Source: Beroe ovata
Taxonomy: Eukaryota; Ctenophora; Nuda; Beroida; Beroidae
Reading direction: 5' to 3'
NCBI GenBank assembly: GCA_946803715.1
Contig: CAMPET010000013.1
Coordinates: 280,150-344,149 of the forward strand
DNA: 64,000 nucleotides
The notes under the pieces were generated by a model. It did no database searches, was not told the origin of the DNA, and saw only the letters and a program-made list of their open reading frames with translations. Of this stretch, positions 36,370-58,336 are shown in pieces. The position numbers and the translations under genes are program-made. Every line of letters begins with the position of its first letter. Within the stretch, counting starts at the first letter, position 1.

Positions 36370-39300
36370 ATGGCAACATCCATAAGAACTCGTTCCAGCA
36401 CAAAGAAAACATTGTCAGAATCCAAGGTAGCATCTGTAACTGAAGAAGTGAAAGGTGGTAACAGCAATGGGCGTGATAAAGTGGTGATTCACAACAAGAA
36501 CAAAACCACCAAGAGGGGCACAACTGTAACGGCTGACAGTAATGATGAAGCCAAAGCTGATAATGTTCCCAATGAAGCAAGATCTCCAATCGAGAATAAT
36601 GGTGACAGTCCTATTGAAGATTTGAAGAGTACTATCAATGAAGTTTTCTGGAGCAAGATTAATAGTAAGTCATTTTCTTCAGATTGGGCAGATGATCGTA
36701 TCTACCCTACTTACTAATAATGATGAATAGTCCTGTTTTATCGTCGACTATCACAGCAATGCAGTAGCGTCAATCAGATGTGACGAATGAGTGGCCTCTG
36801 CGCCACAGAGGCCTGCTCTGAATCAACGAACTGAGTTCATCGTGTGCAATCCACCGTCGATCTTGTGTCATGACATCGCAATCCAATCAGTGTCCCCTAT
36901 TATCTATTAAATGATAATAATCCCAAATAATATAATATACTTATCATTTCAGATCACGTGGAAGAACTGTTGAACAGCATGGACAAGGACATTCCATCGT
37001 CCTCAGCCTCAGAAAGCCGTGAGTAGAGCAATGATTGACACGAAATCTTCATCTCCCAATTTAGAGACTTTCCCAATCAATTTGAATCAGCATAGTCTAC
37101 TTTGTTGGAGCATGCTGCATCATGGACCATTCCCGCCAAGTCACGGCTACTCACCAATAGACTGTCCACATACCGCACTAATGCGCGCAAAGCAAATGCC
37201 TACTACGATTGGCTTCGTGAAAAATTCCGGGCTTTCGTATAAAAAGCAAATTGCAATGCGTCGAAAAATGCGCGCGCGTTACGCGCGGCACGGCCAGCTA
37301 AATACTACGCATTTTATAAGCCAGTGTAACGAAATTATCGATTCCACTCTTGAAGTTAGCTTCCATCCAATGAAAACATAGTCTCAGTTGAGCACCCACA
37401 CATCACTCAGGTATTCCAGTGCAATCATCAGTGTCTTCCACTGTGAAACTGAAGGGTGGTTCAAAGTTGACCAGAGAACAGAATGCCCTGGTTAAAGCCG
37501 CCCAGAAAGGCAGTCACCGCAGGAGTATGCTTGAGATATCGTCTCCCGAAATAGACGACAACTTGATATCCGTGTTTAGGAGGGGCATGCACTGTACAGA
37601 CGCGTGCGTCATTCGTGTCAGAGACACATCTGGTGTTTTTCGGTAATTGTTGCCGATCATGTTTTGATTTGATTGATATGTCAGTTCTCTATGAATTGTA
37701 TCCCCTTCATAGATCAATTATCAGGCAATCACATCTCAACCGTACGATACCGATGGTTTGCATCGACAGAGAAATGCTCCAGGACACCGTCGACAGTCTT
37801 CCCCCCGGAACCTTCCTGCGGATACTCAGGATGCAGAATGATGCATCTGTTGATGTGTTCAAAATGTGCAATGTCTCAGCCAAGAGATCTGTCATCAAGG
37901 GAGGCGACATCTTGAGGACACTGGCTGTTTCTGAAGTTCGGGAGAAGTTTGACTTCGAGGTAAGTAATGTTGTACCATCAGAGAATCTTGAACCGGAGAA
38001 AGCTTACGGGCATGCTAATAATCTCAATCGTTGTAGGAGCAAGCAATGGACAAGGAAACACGGAAAGTGATGTATAACAAGTTTACAAATATGCAGCGAC
38101 TCGATCGTGGCATTGGATCGCGGCTGAAGTGGCAGTTCATGGAGAAGCACGGAATTGAGGAGACAGATACCATAGCCACCCTCGAGGAGAAGGCGTCTGT
38201 GAGTTTCTCAATATTTGGTGAAGACGGCTACCTCTCGTACGAGAGTAAGAAGTATCGTAACAAACACGTGTCTATGATACGGGACGAGAGGGGGCTCTAC
38301 TACTTCATTCCTCGCAAGATGCTCGGAGCGTTCGGTAGTCAGTGGAATAGGCGGTACCGGTACATCAACAAGTACCGTCCCATGAAGAAGCAGGAAAATG
38401 CCGATACACCGGGTGGAGCTGCTTCAAATGCCGTTCTGTCCGAGAAAGCTGGAGCAGAGAGCAAATCAACTCCCATTCCAACAAGGGTTGTCCGTCCAAA
38501 TTCGTGTTTCGAGTACCCGAGAACTGATGGCGAAGTGTCTGAAGATTACCACTTTACCCCCGTAACAGAGATACCGAAAATCAGCAACGACATTCCCGCT
38601 TCTGAACTCGGTGACAGCAGTAGCACTGGAGGGGGTAAACAGGCGGTAAGAGAGGAGGAGAGTCCTGCCATTTGTACTGAAAAGGGTCGCATACCTTACC
38701 GATACTATGCTAACAAAGACCCTGGATCCCAAAACACGTTCACACCCAGCCCTCAGAAGAAGAGTTCACCCCTCAAGCCTATCCGTGAGCAGCCTATCCA
38801 GGAACAACCTATCAGAGAGCAGCCAAGCCGGGATCAGCTTGTCCGAGAGCAAGCAATTCGGGAGCAGGCTTCCCGGGAACAGGCTGGCCAGGATCAGCCT
38901 ATTCAGAAGCAGGGTGACTTGAAGCAGCATATTCTGCAGCATGCAAGCCGGGATCAGTTTGTCCGGGAGCAGGCTTCCCGAGAGCAGGCTTCCCGGGAAC
39001 AGGCTGGCCAACCTATCCGAGAGCAGGGTGTTAGAGAGCAGGGTATTAGAGAGAATGTGCCCACTGTAGTAGGTGCCACAGTGAAGAGCAGTCCCGTGAG
39101 AAAGGTTATACAGCGTAGAGTCATCTGCAAGATACGGGACGAGACGAAGCCACTCACGACATACACCCGAGTTAACCCCACCGGGAGTGACAGAATGACA
39201 GTGAGACCAGTGGTATTAAGTAATGCACGAGTTACTCCAATACGAGGGCCACACAGGAGAGTGGCTGCCACCGGCAAGATGATTTGCCACTCGTCAGTGA

Positions 39301-39662
39301 CACCGACATTCAGGTCAAAAGCGAGCTTGGTACAGGAACCGGCAATTGACATGTCATATGGGACAATAGCGGCGGTGTCAAGGGATAGTATTCCCACTGT
39401 CAGGCTCATTCCCGTGAGTGGTGCCAATAACAGTGGTGTCAATAGCAGTTGTAGCAGTAGTGGTGTCAATGTAGCAACAAAACGGTCTCCTAGCTCTGAT
39501 ACCAGTCCCCGGAAGCAGGTGAAGAGTGTCAGTTTGATCTCGAAGAACCACATCTTGACTCAAGGGGAAGTCTTGCTAACAACCAAGGACCATATCATAT
39601 TCAGGATACCTAGGAGCAAGGGACTTGATATGGGGGTGGGCGAAACAAAGGAAAATACCTAG
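36370..39662 (+). CDS. Unrecognised 817-residue protein with pentapeptide repeats
   Basis: I do not recognise this protein. Five exons: 36370-36664, 36953-37018, 37411-37642, 37725-37959, 38037-39662; the summed length is a whole number of codons. Exon 3 has two possible in-frame acceptors nine bases apart (37411 or 37420). The first 120 residues are polar and disordered. A compact, probably folded region follows (about 150-395), with VCIDREMLQDTVDSLPPGTFLRI near its centre (listed only in part) and ending in FIPRKMLGAFGSQWNRRYRY. This is rich in basic and aromatic residues, as in a nucleic-acid or protein-binding domain. Residues about 525-616 are a degenerate REQ pentapeptide repeat. The tail is Ser/Thr/Arg-rich. 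No signal peptide or membrane helix. A nuclear role is only a guess from composition. Confidence 0.8.
38781..39055 (+). repeat. Coding minisatellite: (x-x-R-E-Q) pentapeptide tract
   Basis: About 18 degenerate 15-bp units in phase with the reading frame encode variants such as PIREQ, ASREQ, PSRDQ and GVREQ. The tract lies in the long last exon of the unrecognised protein. Gln- and Arg-rich composition suggests a flexible or helical linker. Copy number probably varies between individuals. Confidence 0.9.
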
Positions 39663-41424
39663 AAATTAAATCCCATGACATTTTTTTCTTTTTTATATAT
39701 GACTCGCAACGATATACTAGATTGGGAAGATTTATTGCATGCTTGGAACTATGGCAAGTGCATGAGTGATGACCCTAACATGAGGCTAATTGTGCTCACA
39801 CCGCGTGTCCCCAGCAGCTGGGTGGAAAGATTATAATAGGGACAGAAAGGGCATTGGGCTTGTGAACATGATGTGCTCAATGCTTGAAGAGATGTTAATA
39901 CAAATTAGACTGCCCGTTTTTAGTTTTCATTTATCTTTGATTATTTCTCTTTAGTTATTATCATATCAATATGAATATGCGTTTTTAAGACGCTACGTTT
40001 ACTAGATAACCCCTATTTTGAAACAAGAAATGGATATTGGATACTATATGTCCGTTTCCGAGATGCTTTTCGTCCATAACTTAGATTGGAGTTCTTTGTA
40101 ATTTATTGCTTTTACGTAAGACTTTAACCAATTGTTTCGATTACTGCTGACTCCCATATCCTGGCTTAGGCTTAGACTCAGCCTAAATAAGGTTATAATT
40201 CCAACAAATTTGTTCTGAATGCTGCATACAATGTAGAGCCATTCAAAAGAAGCTTATTTTGAATGAATTATAATGATGGCCGAGTTCAATTTCACGATCC
40301 CGGATTGAACTTTTACACTAATCACATAATTACACCTCTTGTAGGATGGCTGATCCAGAACGTACTCTCCACTCGCTCGCCCTATCACGTGAGTCTCTTT
40401 ATGATAGTTGTGATTATCATACTTACGATATGACGTATGTCAGTATGTCACCCACCCCCCTCATATTGTAATTTCTATAATACAATGGAGTGTCATGATA
40501 ATATGTGAGCTCGTTGTACATAATATGACAGCACCGAATAACGAAACAATGTTGTCATATTGTTATCATCGTGTTATCAAAGAATGTGCTGTCACATTGT
40601 TTCATATTCTTATCTGGTGACACATTCTTTTCTGAGGTAGTCGATGTTTCGCATTATATATTGACACTCACGTGCACCGGTAATTTGTATTACTCAAAAT
40701 ACTCTGTCTCCGCGCGTGTTTTAGCACGTGTTTCATAGCTAAGTTGAGATAAGGGTTTACCCAGAACCTTTTTTAGGATCACAATGATGGTGAATCATAT
40801 TCATATCCAATCATAATATCGTGAAATTCGAGAAGTAGAAGTATTCCAAGCACGATGACCAAGAGCCTCTGACTTTCGTTCATGTGTCGGTCATCTTCTT
40901 CATATTGGTTTTAAGTGGATTCAGTACTGTTATAATCTATGGATTTCCTGTTTCATAGGAAGAGATTTTACCCTCTTTCTGTGAACAAGCACACAAAATG
41001 AAATCACGATTTCATATTCAATTTGATATATTTATGATATTATCCGGATTATAAGAAACAAAAGTTTATAATTAACTAATGACTTTAATTAATCATAAAA
41101 TAGAATAAAAACAAATATCTTATAGTTACAAAGGTATTATTACAAGAAGTTTAAAGTGAGCACGTTCTGTGCCCCGTACAGAGCTCTAATACGAGACTAT
41201 ATTGCAGTATGGGATGGGTTGACGCGGCACTATGTTCATATTATAACGGCAGCCTAAGTTTAAAAAGTTACCATGTTTACTATTGTTCCTAACAATTGCA
41301 AGTCCATGAACTCATTCTTCATCACAGAGTTGTCTCTAGTCTGCCTTCTATTCTGCTAATCCTCTACACTGTCACAGATCAACTAGTTGGAAGTTTGCAT
41401 CCGCTATCAGCGGGACTCACTCCC
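39663..41424. other. Intergenic region between convergent genes
   Basis: 3' flanks of the unrecognised gene (plus) and of glass (minus) meet here. No exon is supported. AT-rich with no notable repeat. Confidence 0.6.
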
Positions 41425-51084
<9,660 letters not shown>

Positions 51085-54000
51085 TGCTACAGCAAACACT
51101 TATTGTTATTATAGTGAACAGTGGTTAAAGTTTTGGGGTGTGTAATACGGATATTATAGATGCAAGTTTTTCGGTGAGAAATAAGGATTGCGACCATTAC
51201 AATTATGAATTCCATTGCGAAAAATTAACAATGGACACTGGACATTCGTCCAATTAAGTCCTTAGATCATTCAAGCTTTGTTAATATGCCCTGTCAGTAA
51301 ACATTTGGCTAATCCGTCATCAGGTCACAATGGTCCCACAGTGTTTCTACAAATCCATACCCACTTCTAGGATACGAGTCTGGTATTTTAGACACATCGT
51401 GAATTAGATTATCTCAAGTCTGAATACGGTTCCAAAACATGTTCCCAGCAACGTGATTCCAATCTCATTATCCTTACGAAATATCGATTCCATAACTGAC
51501 TAACTAAACTTCAGTATAGTCATCCTCTGTGATACATATTGTGTAACTGGATGGTCTGCGAAATGTGTGAACGTAGTTTATCATCACACTGAAAGATAGA
51601 ACAGCGTACATTGCGTTTTAGAATCACGTCTGATCAAGGTTTAGCTCTCTCTCTCATATAGCTTATCTTTCTCCCACGGTGCTGGCGTTAAAACTATACT
51701 GTGCAGTAGCTCATGTAGCAGAACTACTAACTCGTACGCAAGTGTCTTGGAGGGCTTCACGATTTTATACTAGACACGCTCAAGAGGGGAATGGAAATAA
51801 ATTGAAGAGAATGATGATATCAAGATTAATCGTAATCGCGATGTTTCATCAAATTGTCAGTACTTGTGGGATTGTAACAAAAGTTTATATTATTGTCGGG
51901 TTGCAGTAATTTGATTTTGTTTATTTGTTTGGATTTAGGTCACGTGATCGGAGTTCGTCGACACAAGTGTTGCGATTTGATGATTCGTCCACGGAAGCGC
52001 TGATCAGTACTCGAATAGCATTAGCCGAAATATGTTGCACAAAACATCGAGGAAAAACCGTAGCATAAAATTTAGCAACCAAAATTTTTCTTCAAAATCA
52101 TCAACTTGAGAATTAGTATCAAACACGCAAATATGAGAAAGTCTTAACATTTTACTGACAAGTGCCCTGCAAATTTAGCAAAAGTGTTTGTCCGTGTGTC
52201 TGTGCGCATGCATGTGTGCTCGTGTGTGCGTTTGTTCGCATGTGTTTGTGGAAAAGATGTCAGCAGAATGGCCCAGATTACGAAAGAAGTCTGCGTGAGA
52301 GATTGAAGTAGGAAGGGAGAGAGGTTCGTGTTACAGTAGACAGTAGGGGGTTCCATTGCACCACCCTTCACCTTCGTAACCAGGGTACATACTTCGTCTA
52401 TTGAGCGTCTACCTACATATTATTATACCTGCGGACGAGTCGTTACAATAATAATAACGTCATATTATATTGCCCGTCCGTCCACCGTGCTAGGAAGTAT
52501 CAGGGTTACGTGCGCGCGGTAAGTAGCGGTTATAATCCGATTATCCGTGAACCCCATATCACGTGACTTTGTGATACTAGTGAATGGGGTGAGGGCATAT
52601 TACTAGTAGGAAAATGTAGGAGATAGTGGATATATTATGTTATCGAAACGGGGGAGGCAGGGATAGGGTAGGCGTTGCTAGGACCTACTTAGCGTCGTGG
52701 AATTCAAGAATCCATAATATACGCGTTAAATTGACTCCTATTCTCCCCCGATAATACCTATGTGTTATTTTCCGTATAAAATAATTGAAATGAATTGCTA
52801 ATCAAGTGCAGATACGCCGTGACCGCTTATCAGCCCTAAATAATATCTCACTTTTGGGATTCACCCTTTCATTGTACTGTGTAAAGCTTCACAAACGCGT
52901 GGCCCATTTCGTCTCGTTCAGAGCTAGCACATTGGATACATTATCCTCAAATTGTCATGTGAACTCTTATATTCTCGACAAGGTTGAAACAATAGGAAAT
53001 TCCAAAATATATAGCGGGTAAAATATATAAGGGGGTAACATGGAACGGGCATAGAACTATGGAAATGAAACTTAGCAGTCTTCCCACCCTATGATACTAG
53101 ATAACAGTTCTAGGGGCTCTAGGATCAGCTGGTTCTACACAGATTATAATATAGTAGTAACTGTTCACGCAACTATCAGATATTAGCCAATGTGGTGCAT
53201 GCTATCTCAATATGTAGCGCGTTGTCTGAATGAAGGTAGTGGCCGGTCATGGTGCACCTCTATCTTTACCTTGAGTATTATAGGGAAAGGTATCAGAACT
53301 TACTGGAATACCCGGAATCAATTGGCTTCGTTATATCAGCAACATGAGGAGGTGAAATTGTACCTACCTAGATTCGCGGCTTCATACTGCACGGTTTTAA
53401 TGCTTCACCATTGTGTTTCAGGGGTCGTTTGTGTTACAGTGGTACAGTGCGCAGTATTGTCTTTCCTATCTTTGGGCGTGTTGAACGTTGGTCAGTTTAC
53501 TAGTGTTCGGATACTAGCTAATATTTTTTGTCTGATCGTTTGTGGAGAAGTCGCTACAATTTTGACATCGAACTTTACAAACTTTGATAAGATCAACAAC
53601 TCTATAGCAAACACAAGGCCAAGTTCGCGAAACCCCTCCCTGCTATGTTGGTCACTGAAAAAGCTTCAATAATCAAGCAGTCAACAGAGTACGAATAGCA
53701 ACACGACTAACCACTGGTCCTGATTTAAGGCACTTCTCAGGAGTTTGTATCCACTATTTCTCCCATGCTTTTAATTAAATACGTGCCTTGATTAAGCAAT
53801 CAATCTGCTGTATAGGTCGACTAGGCGTATAACTCTATTGGTTTCGTCTCCAAAACTATTGCAACTTTATCAAAACTGACACCTTGCTGAAGTCTAATTG
53901 AATTGGTTTGTTTGGGAATATTTTGAACTGGTTGGAGAATGGACGTATTGGGCTGAAAGCCGGTGAAGTGCGTGCTTGTTAGAAGTAGATCTGCAATGAC

Positions 54001-54536
54001 GCAGGGAATGCTTCTTGGTAAATGTGATTGAACCCTGGGAATTATAGCAGAATCAGAATAAGTGCCCCATGGGTGTGGAGGTTTTGAAATGGATTCATAG
54101 TCCATGGGACCTTGCAGGACTCTCCTGGTGAATCCAGAAGACGATACACAAAGAGAGAAGCAAATTCACCGGCAAGAGATGAAACATCGAAAATGACTGA
54201 TGGGTGTTTCGGCATTATTTATTGGCCGACAATTCGCCACATGATGCCTTCTCCCGGATATTTGGAGCGTGTGGAACTAATGAGATGGTGGGAAGAGAGA
54301 GTGTGTGGAGGGGCTATCCTCATCAGGAAATGGAACATGACATGGTGATGAGATGGAGGAATGGGACACTCAAACTGGGTCATGTGACACACACACGTCT
54401 GGTGGGAACACTAGCTATCGTGGTTTACCTCTTGACAGGATGTGAGAGTGAGGGGGGAGATGAAAGATACCCATCAGCACCATTATTTCATTGATAGTGT
54501 CATCACTACTGCCCTTACCACGGTGCATCCAGGTGA

Positions 54537-54656
54537 GTTTGTGTGTGTGTGTGTGTGTGTGTGTGACGTGTGTGTGTACTGTGTGTGTGTGTGTGTGNNN
54601 NNNNNNNNNNNNNNNNNNNNNNNNNNNNNNNNGTGTGTGTGTGTGTGTGTGTGTGT
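54537..54656. repeat. (TG)n microsatellite with 35-base gap
   Basis: TG repeat, N bases at 54598-54632, then TG repeat again. Both sides have the same orientation, so the gap is probably more of the same repeat. Confidence 0.95.
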
Positions 54657-55308
54657 TTATCTGGGATGACTCCAAGAGATGAGTTGGTAGAGATGAAGAA
54701 TAACCGGTTTTCTGGCCTGCTCAATTCTCGATAGCTATAATCGATGCTGATAATATCTCCACAAAAAGTTCGATACAATCTACAAAACATGATACCAAAC
54801 ACTGAAATTTCGTGAAAATCTTTCTACTCCGCGATTAGAGGTGACAGCAACCAATGAAAAGGAAGTGTCAGGTCATGTGATGCAAAGTAGCCAATCACTG
54901 ACGCGGACTGTTTTCACACCACTTCGGGGGTTGTTTGGAGTGTGTGTTAATTGAACCCAATAATCTACATCGTATCTCAAATACTTCATAATAAAGGAAT
55001 GAAACGCTGATTTCGTTGAGACAACACTACAACAATGTATAGCTACTTTCGCAACCATAAACTCGTCTAACTAATCGAAAGTGTCACCAAAAATAAAGAG
55101 TACAGTCCGTGGTGGTATTAGTGGGTATTTAGGTTAATCGGTGGCTATAAGATTATGGTCATGACATGGGCAAAGCAATTGGGAGTATGATAGGCTTACG
55201 TACAATTGAGCCACATGAAGGGCTTGTCAAAAAAGGAAAACATATTACGGAGAGTAGCAAAAATGCGTGTGCATCAAACTTGCCGGCATTTGGCTAAAAC
55301 TCACCTAC

Positions 55309-55445
55309 ATACACTCACCAACAATCAACATACTCACACTCACCCACAAACCGACACTCAAATACTTACACTCACCCACACTCACCCACACTCACATACT
55401 TACACTCACCCACAAACACCCACACTCACATACTTACACTCAAAC
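55309..55445 (+). repeat. Minisatellite of CACTCACCCACA-type units
   Basis: Degenerate array built from actcacccaca, actcacatactt and acaaacaccc phrases. Non-coding, although it keeps frames open. Confidence 0.85.
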
Positions 55446-55504
55446 ACACCCGATATAACAAGTTGTACAGAATAAGGCAGTGGTCCAGCGCTGGGTTATA
55501 CGCT

Positions 55505-55540
55505 GCACACACACACACACACATACACACACACACAAAC
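55505..55540. repeat. (CA)n microsatellite
   Basis: Short interrupted CA repeat. Confidence 0.95.
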
Positions 55541-56522
55541 TATAGTGTTGATATGTATATAAGTTAGAACGTCGCGTATAGTACGCGGGTGTTAGGTGAA
55601 CAAAATACGTGGTTCCAGAATATACCGGAGAAGAGGCCGGGTGAACCGGCGCTCCTCTGTTTACATACCCGGTATAGTTCAAATCGTATTACATAGCGGG
55701 GCATAATTGATAAATCGACGTGATGTGTTTGGTTCGAATTTGAACGCAGCATGACAAGGAGTAAGGACAACTATATTTGGCGACTAGGGAACTGGTTAGG
55801 TAAGGGGTGCCCGTATTTCCGCTCGTCACGCTTTCTTGGTCTCCTTGAAACGGCCCCTGACGGTTAACTAGAAACAATTATTCACTTGTCAATGGGGGGC
55901 CACCAACTAAGATTCTGAATCTACCTGATTCCACCACCGATTTATTATCAGCAGGTGTCATCTTGAAATTCTAATCAACCTAGCCTCTCGGAGCAAACAC
56001 GTTTTTTTATCCACCGCATACAGTTGTTAATCAAGACAGCAGGCATGATCAAAAACGAAAGCATCCTTCGAAACGGCTAGCAAAATCTAACTGAATGCCA
56101 TTTCATGGCAGCAGCAAGTACAACAAAATGTGAGCTCATTGCACTTCTCAAGAGTTTACTAGAGTGTCACATACCGTGGTATACTACAACACTTGACAGT
56201 TCTGGCCTTGTTCGGTTATATCGGTATATTTTGGATATTTCATCAGTATAGCGGGAGTATACAGGTGTGGAAAGTGTGTGTTTGTGTGCGTGTGTGAGTG
56301 GGCAGGGCGCATGAGTATAGCAAGTCACTAATGTCATCATGAAGCAAAGTGAGCAGAACATGCGCTGCAAAGAGCAACAGAGTAGTCACTGTTTCTCCCT
56401 CTCTCGCTCACTCCTCACTTCGTGTTATGGGTGACAATTGGAATCAAGAACCAAACGCGGGCATAATATGACGGTTTTGTGCGAACTCGCGCGACCAACT
56501 CAAGTATATATCGATATCTTGT

Positions 56523-56571
56523 CACGTGCTGTCGTCATGACGACACGTGATTATGACTCAATGATCACGTG
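56523..56571. promoter_or_regulatory. Cluster of E-box, CRE-like and AP-1 motifs
   Basis: Within 49 bp there are three CACGTG E-boxes (56523-56528, 56544-56549, 56566-56571). There is also a perfect 16-bp palindrome TGTCGTCATGACGACA (56530-56545) made of two TGACG half-sites, and an AP-1 site TGACTCA (56554-56560). Such density suggests a promoter or enhancer. No adjacent gene is identified, so the target is unknown. Confidence 0.45.
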
Positions 56572-58242
56572 GTTCATGTTGTTTTAAAGGTAGACAAGGT
56601 TCATCCACAGAGGAGAAAGTTCCCCCATCTGCTGACCTCTATGCGAGCGCTGCTATTGGACCGTCCCTCGCACGTGCCGCATTTCCGGGCATCTGATTGG
56701 CTCTCCTGACCGGGATAGACGAGTCATGTCAGTTGGGAAGTGTTGACAATATAGTCTGTTTGTTGTGCGAGTTGGTGTGTGGAACAACAGCTTGACCACT
56801 GTCTAGTGGGGCCCATCCAAAACTATTCTGTCCAGTTACTTGTCTAAATGGAGGTGTTACGAGTTAGCTTCTCATGTCTCACAGAGACTCTGTGCCTCCC
56901 CCATGTTACAAGGTGCACTCTCAGCTAGGCGGGTATTGGAGTGCGCGCGCGCCGCAACTCTCTTATCGCACCTACTCACTCACTCTCCCCTACTACTACT
57001 ACTACAGCAACTGATGCTGCTGCCCATTAACAGATCGTGCTCTGGGGCTTCCTTGTGTGCGAAGCACCAAATTGCAACTTATCATGATATACAGTAATAG
57101 TAGTTGTACCCTGACTATTAACACCATCTGTCACACTGATAACACATCGTGGTAGACTTGGCCAAGAATCCCTGATCCCTAATCTCACCTTATATCGAGT
57201 GCGTTTTGATCAAGTACCGTATCCTGCCCATCTTCATTTCAAGAGGGATATGTGATCAATCCAGTACAACCTCATAGGTATGCTGTTATAACTCATTTAG
57301 TACTGTGCATATTATCATCTTATTTTGGGTTCGGATAGGCATATTATTACTGACATTAATGCTGGCTGGCAGTGTTAGGATGACGAACATTTTAGCAGCA
57401 TCATGTGCTGGCTGTTTTGATGATCCAATGCTGTTAATTTGAGGTGTCAAAAACAATAATCACTAATTAGCGCGAGGCGTTTTGTTCTGAGGAAATTGGG
57501 GCAAAGATAAGTATCCCTAACGAAGGATGAACCAAAAATATCAGGTACAAAAACTATGATATATTTGGAATGACTTGTCAATTTTATCTACCTGAAATCC
57601 GCGTGCCACACCTAGAAAATCCTTGGTAACCTAATAGCTTTCTATAAAGGCTAAACGTGGCATTGACTAAACCAAATTAGATAAAGTTACCTATAATATG
57701 GTAGGGTGGTCAATATACGTGTATACGTATATAATATCTGCTTACATTATACTTCACTTTCGGTCAATTAACTGACACTCTCAAATCAAACAATCCCCCC
57801 AACGCCACGAGGTGGTTGTTTGTTTGTGTGTGTGTGTGTTTGGTAACCATTACCCTCTATAATCACTCTTCCCATGGCCCATGCCCTCTCAATTCCCGTG
57901 CAACTATCACTAGACCCTGATAGCGAGAGAGAGTGGAAGTGATGTGCCACTTGTACTCATCTAGACATCATACAGATCCCTATCCAGGTCCTATAGAACT
58001 ATCACACTTCGCTATCTCTACCCCTCGATCCGAACTCTCTATCTCGATGATGAGCTGCCACTCAATGGTGGCGAGCTGCCACTCAGTCTGTGGGCTCTGG
58101 TGGGTGGTTTCGTTAAATCTATAGTGGGTGTGACAGACAAGCCTCTCCCCAAAGGGTTTTGACAAGATCTGTAATAACGTCCTGTTAGAATTCTAATTTT
58201 CGAGGAGGGTATGATCGTAGTCAGCGTGGCGGCGGCGTCATG

Positions 58243-58336
58243 ATGTGTGTGTGTGTGTGTGTGTGNCACACGCGCACATGTGTGTGGTTTGCAAGGTCCG
58301 TGTGTGTGTAGGTGTGTGTAGGTGTGTGTGTGTGTA
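58243..58336. repeat. (TG)n microsatellite with orientation change and one N
   Basis: TG run to 58265, one N, then cacacgcgcaca, followed by further TG runs. The flip next to the N suggests a misjoined repeat. Confidence 0.85.

Noticed and set aside
53190-53672. 160-codon open frame with hydrophobic stretches
   Set aside because: No domain, no neighbouring exon with matching phase, and its length is plausible by chance in a 12-kb non-coding region on six frames.
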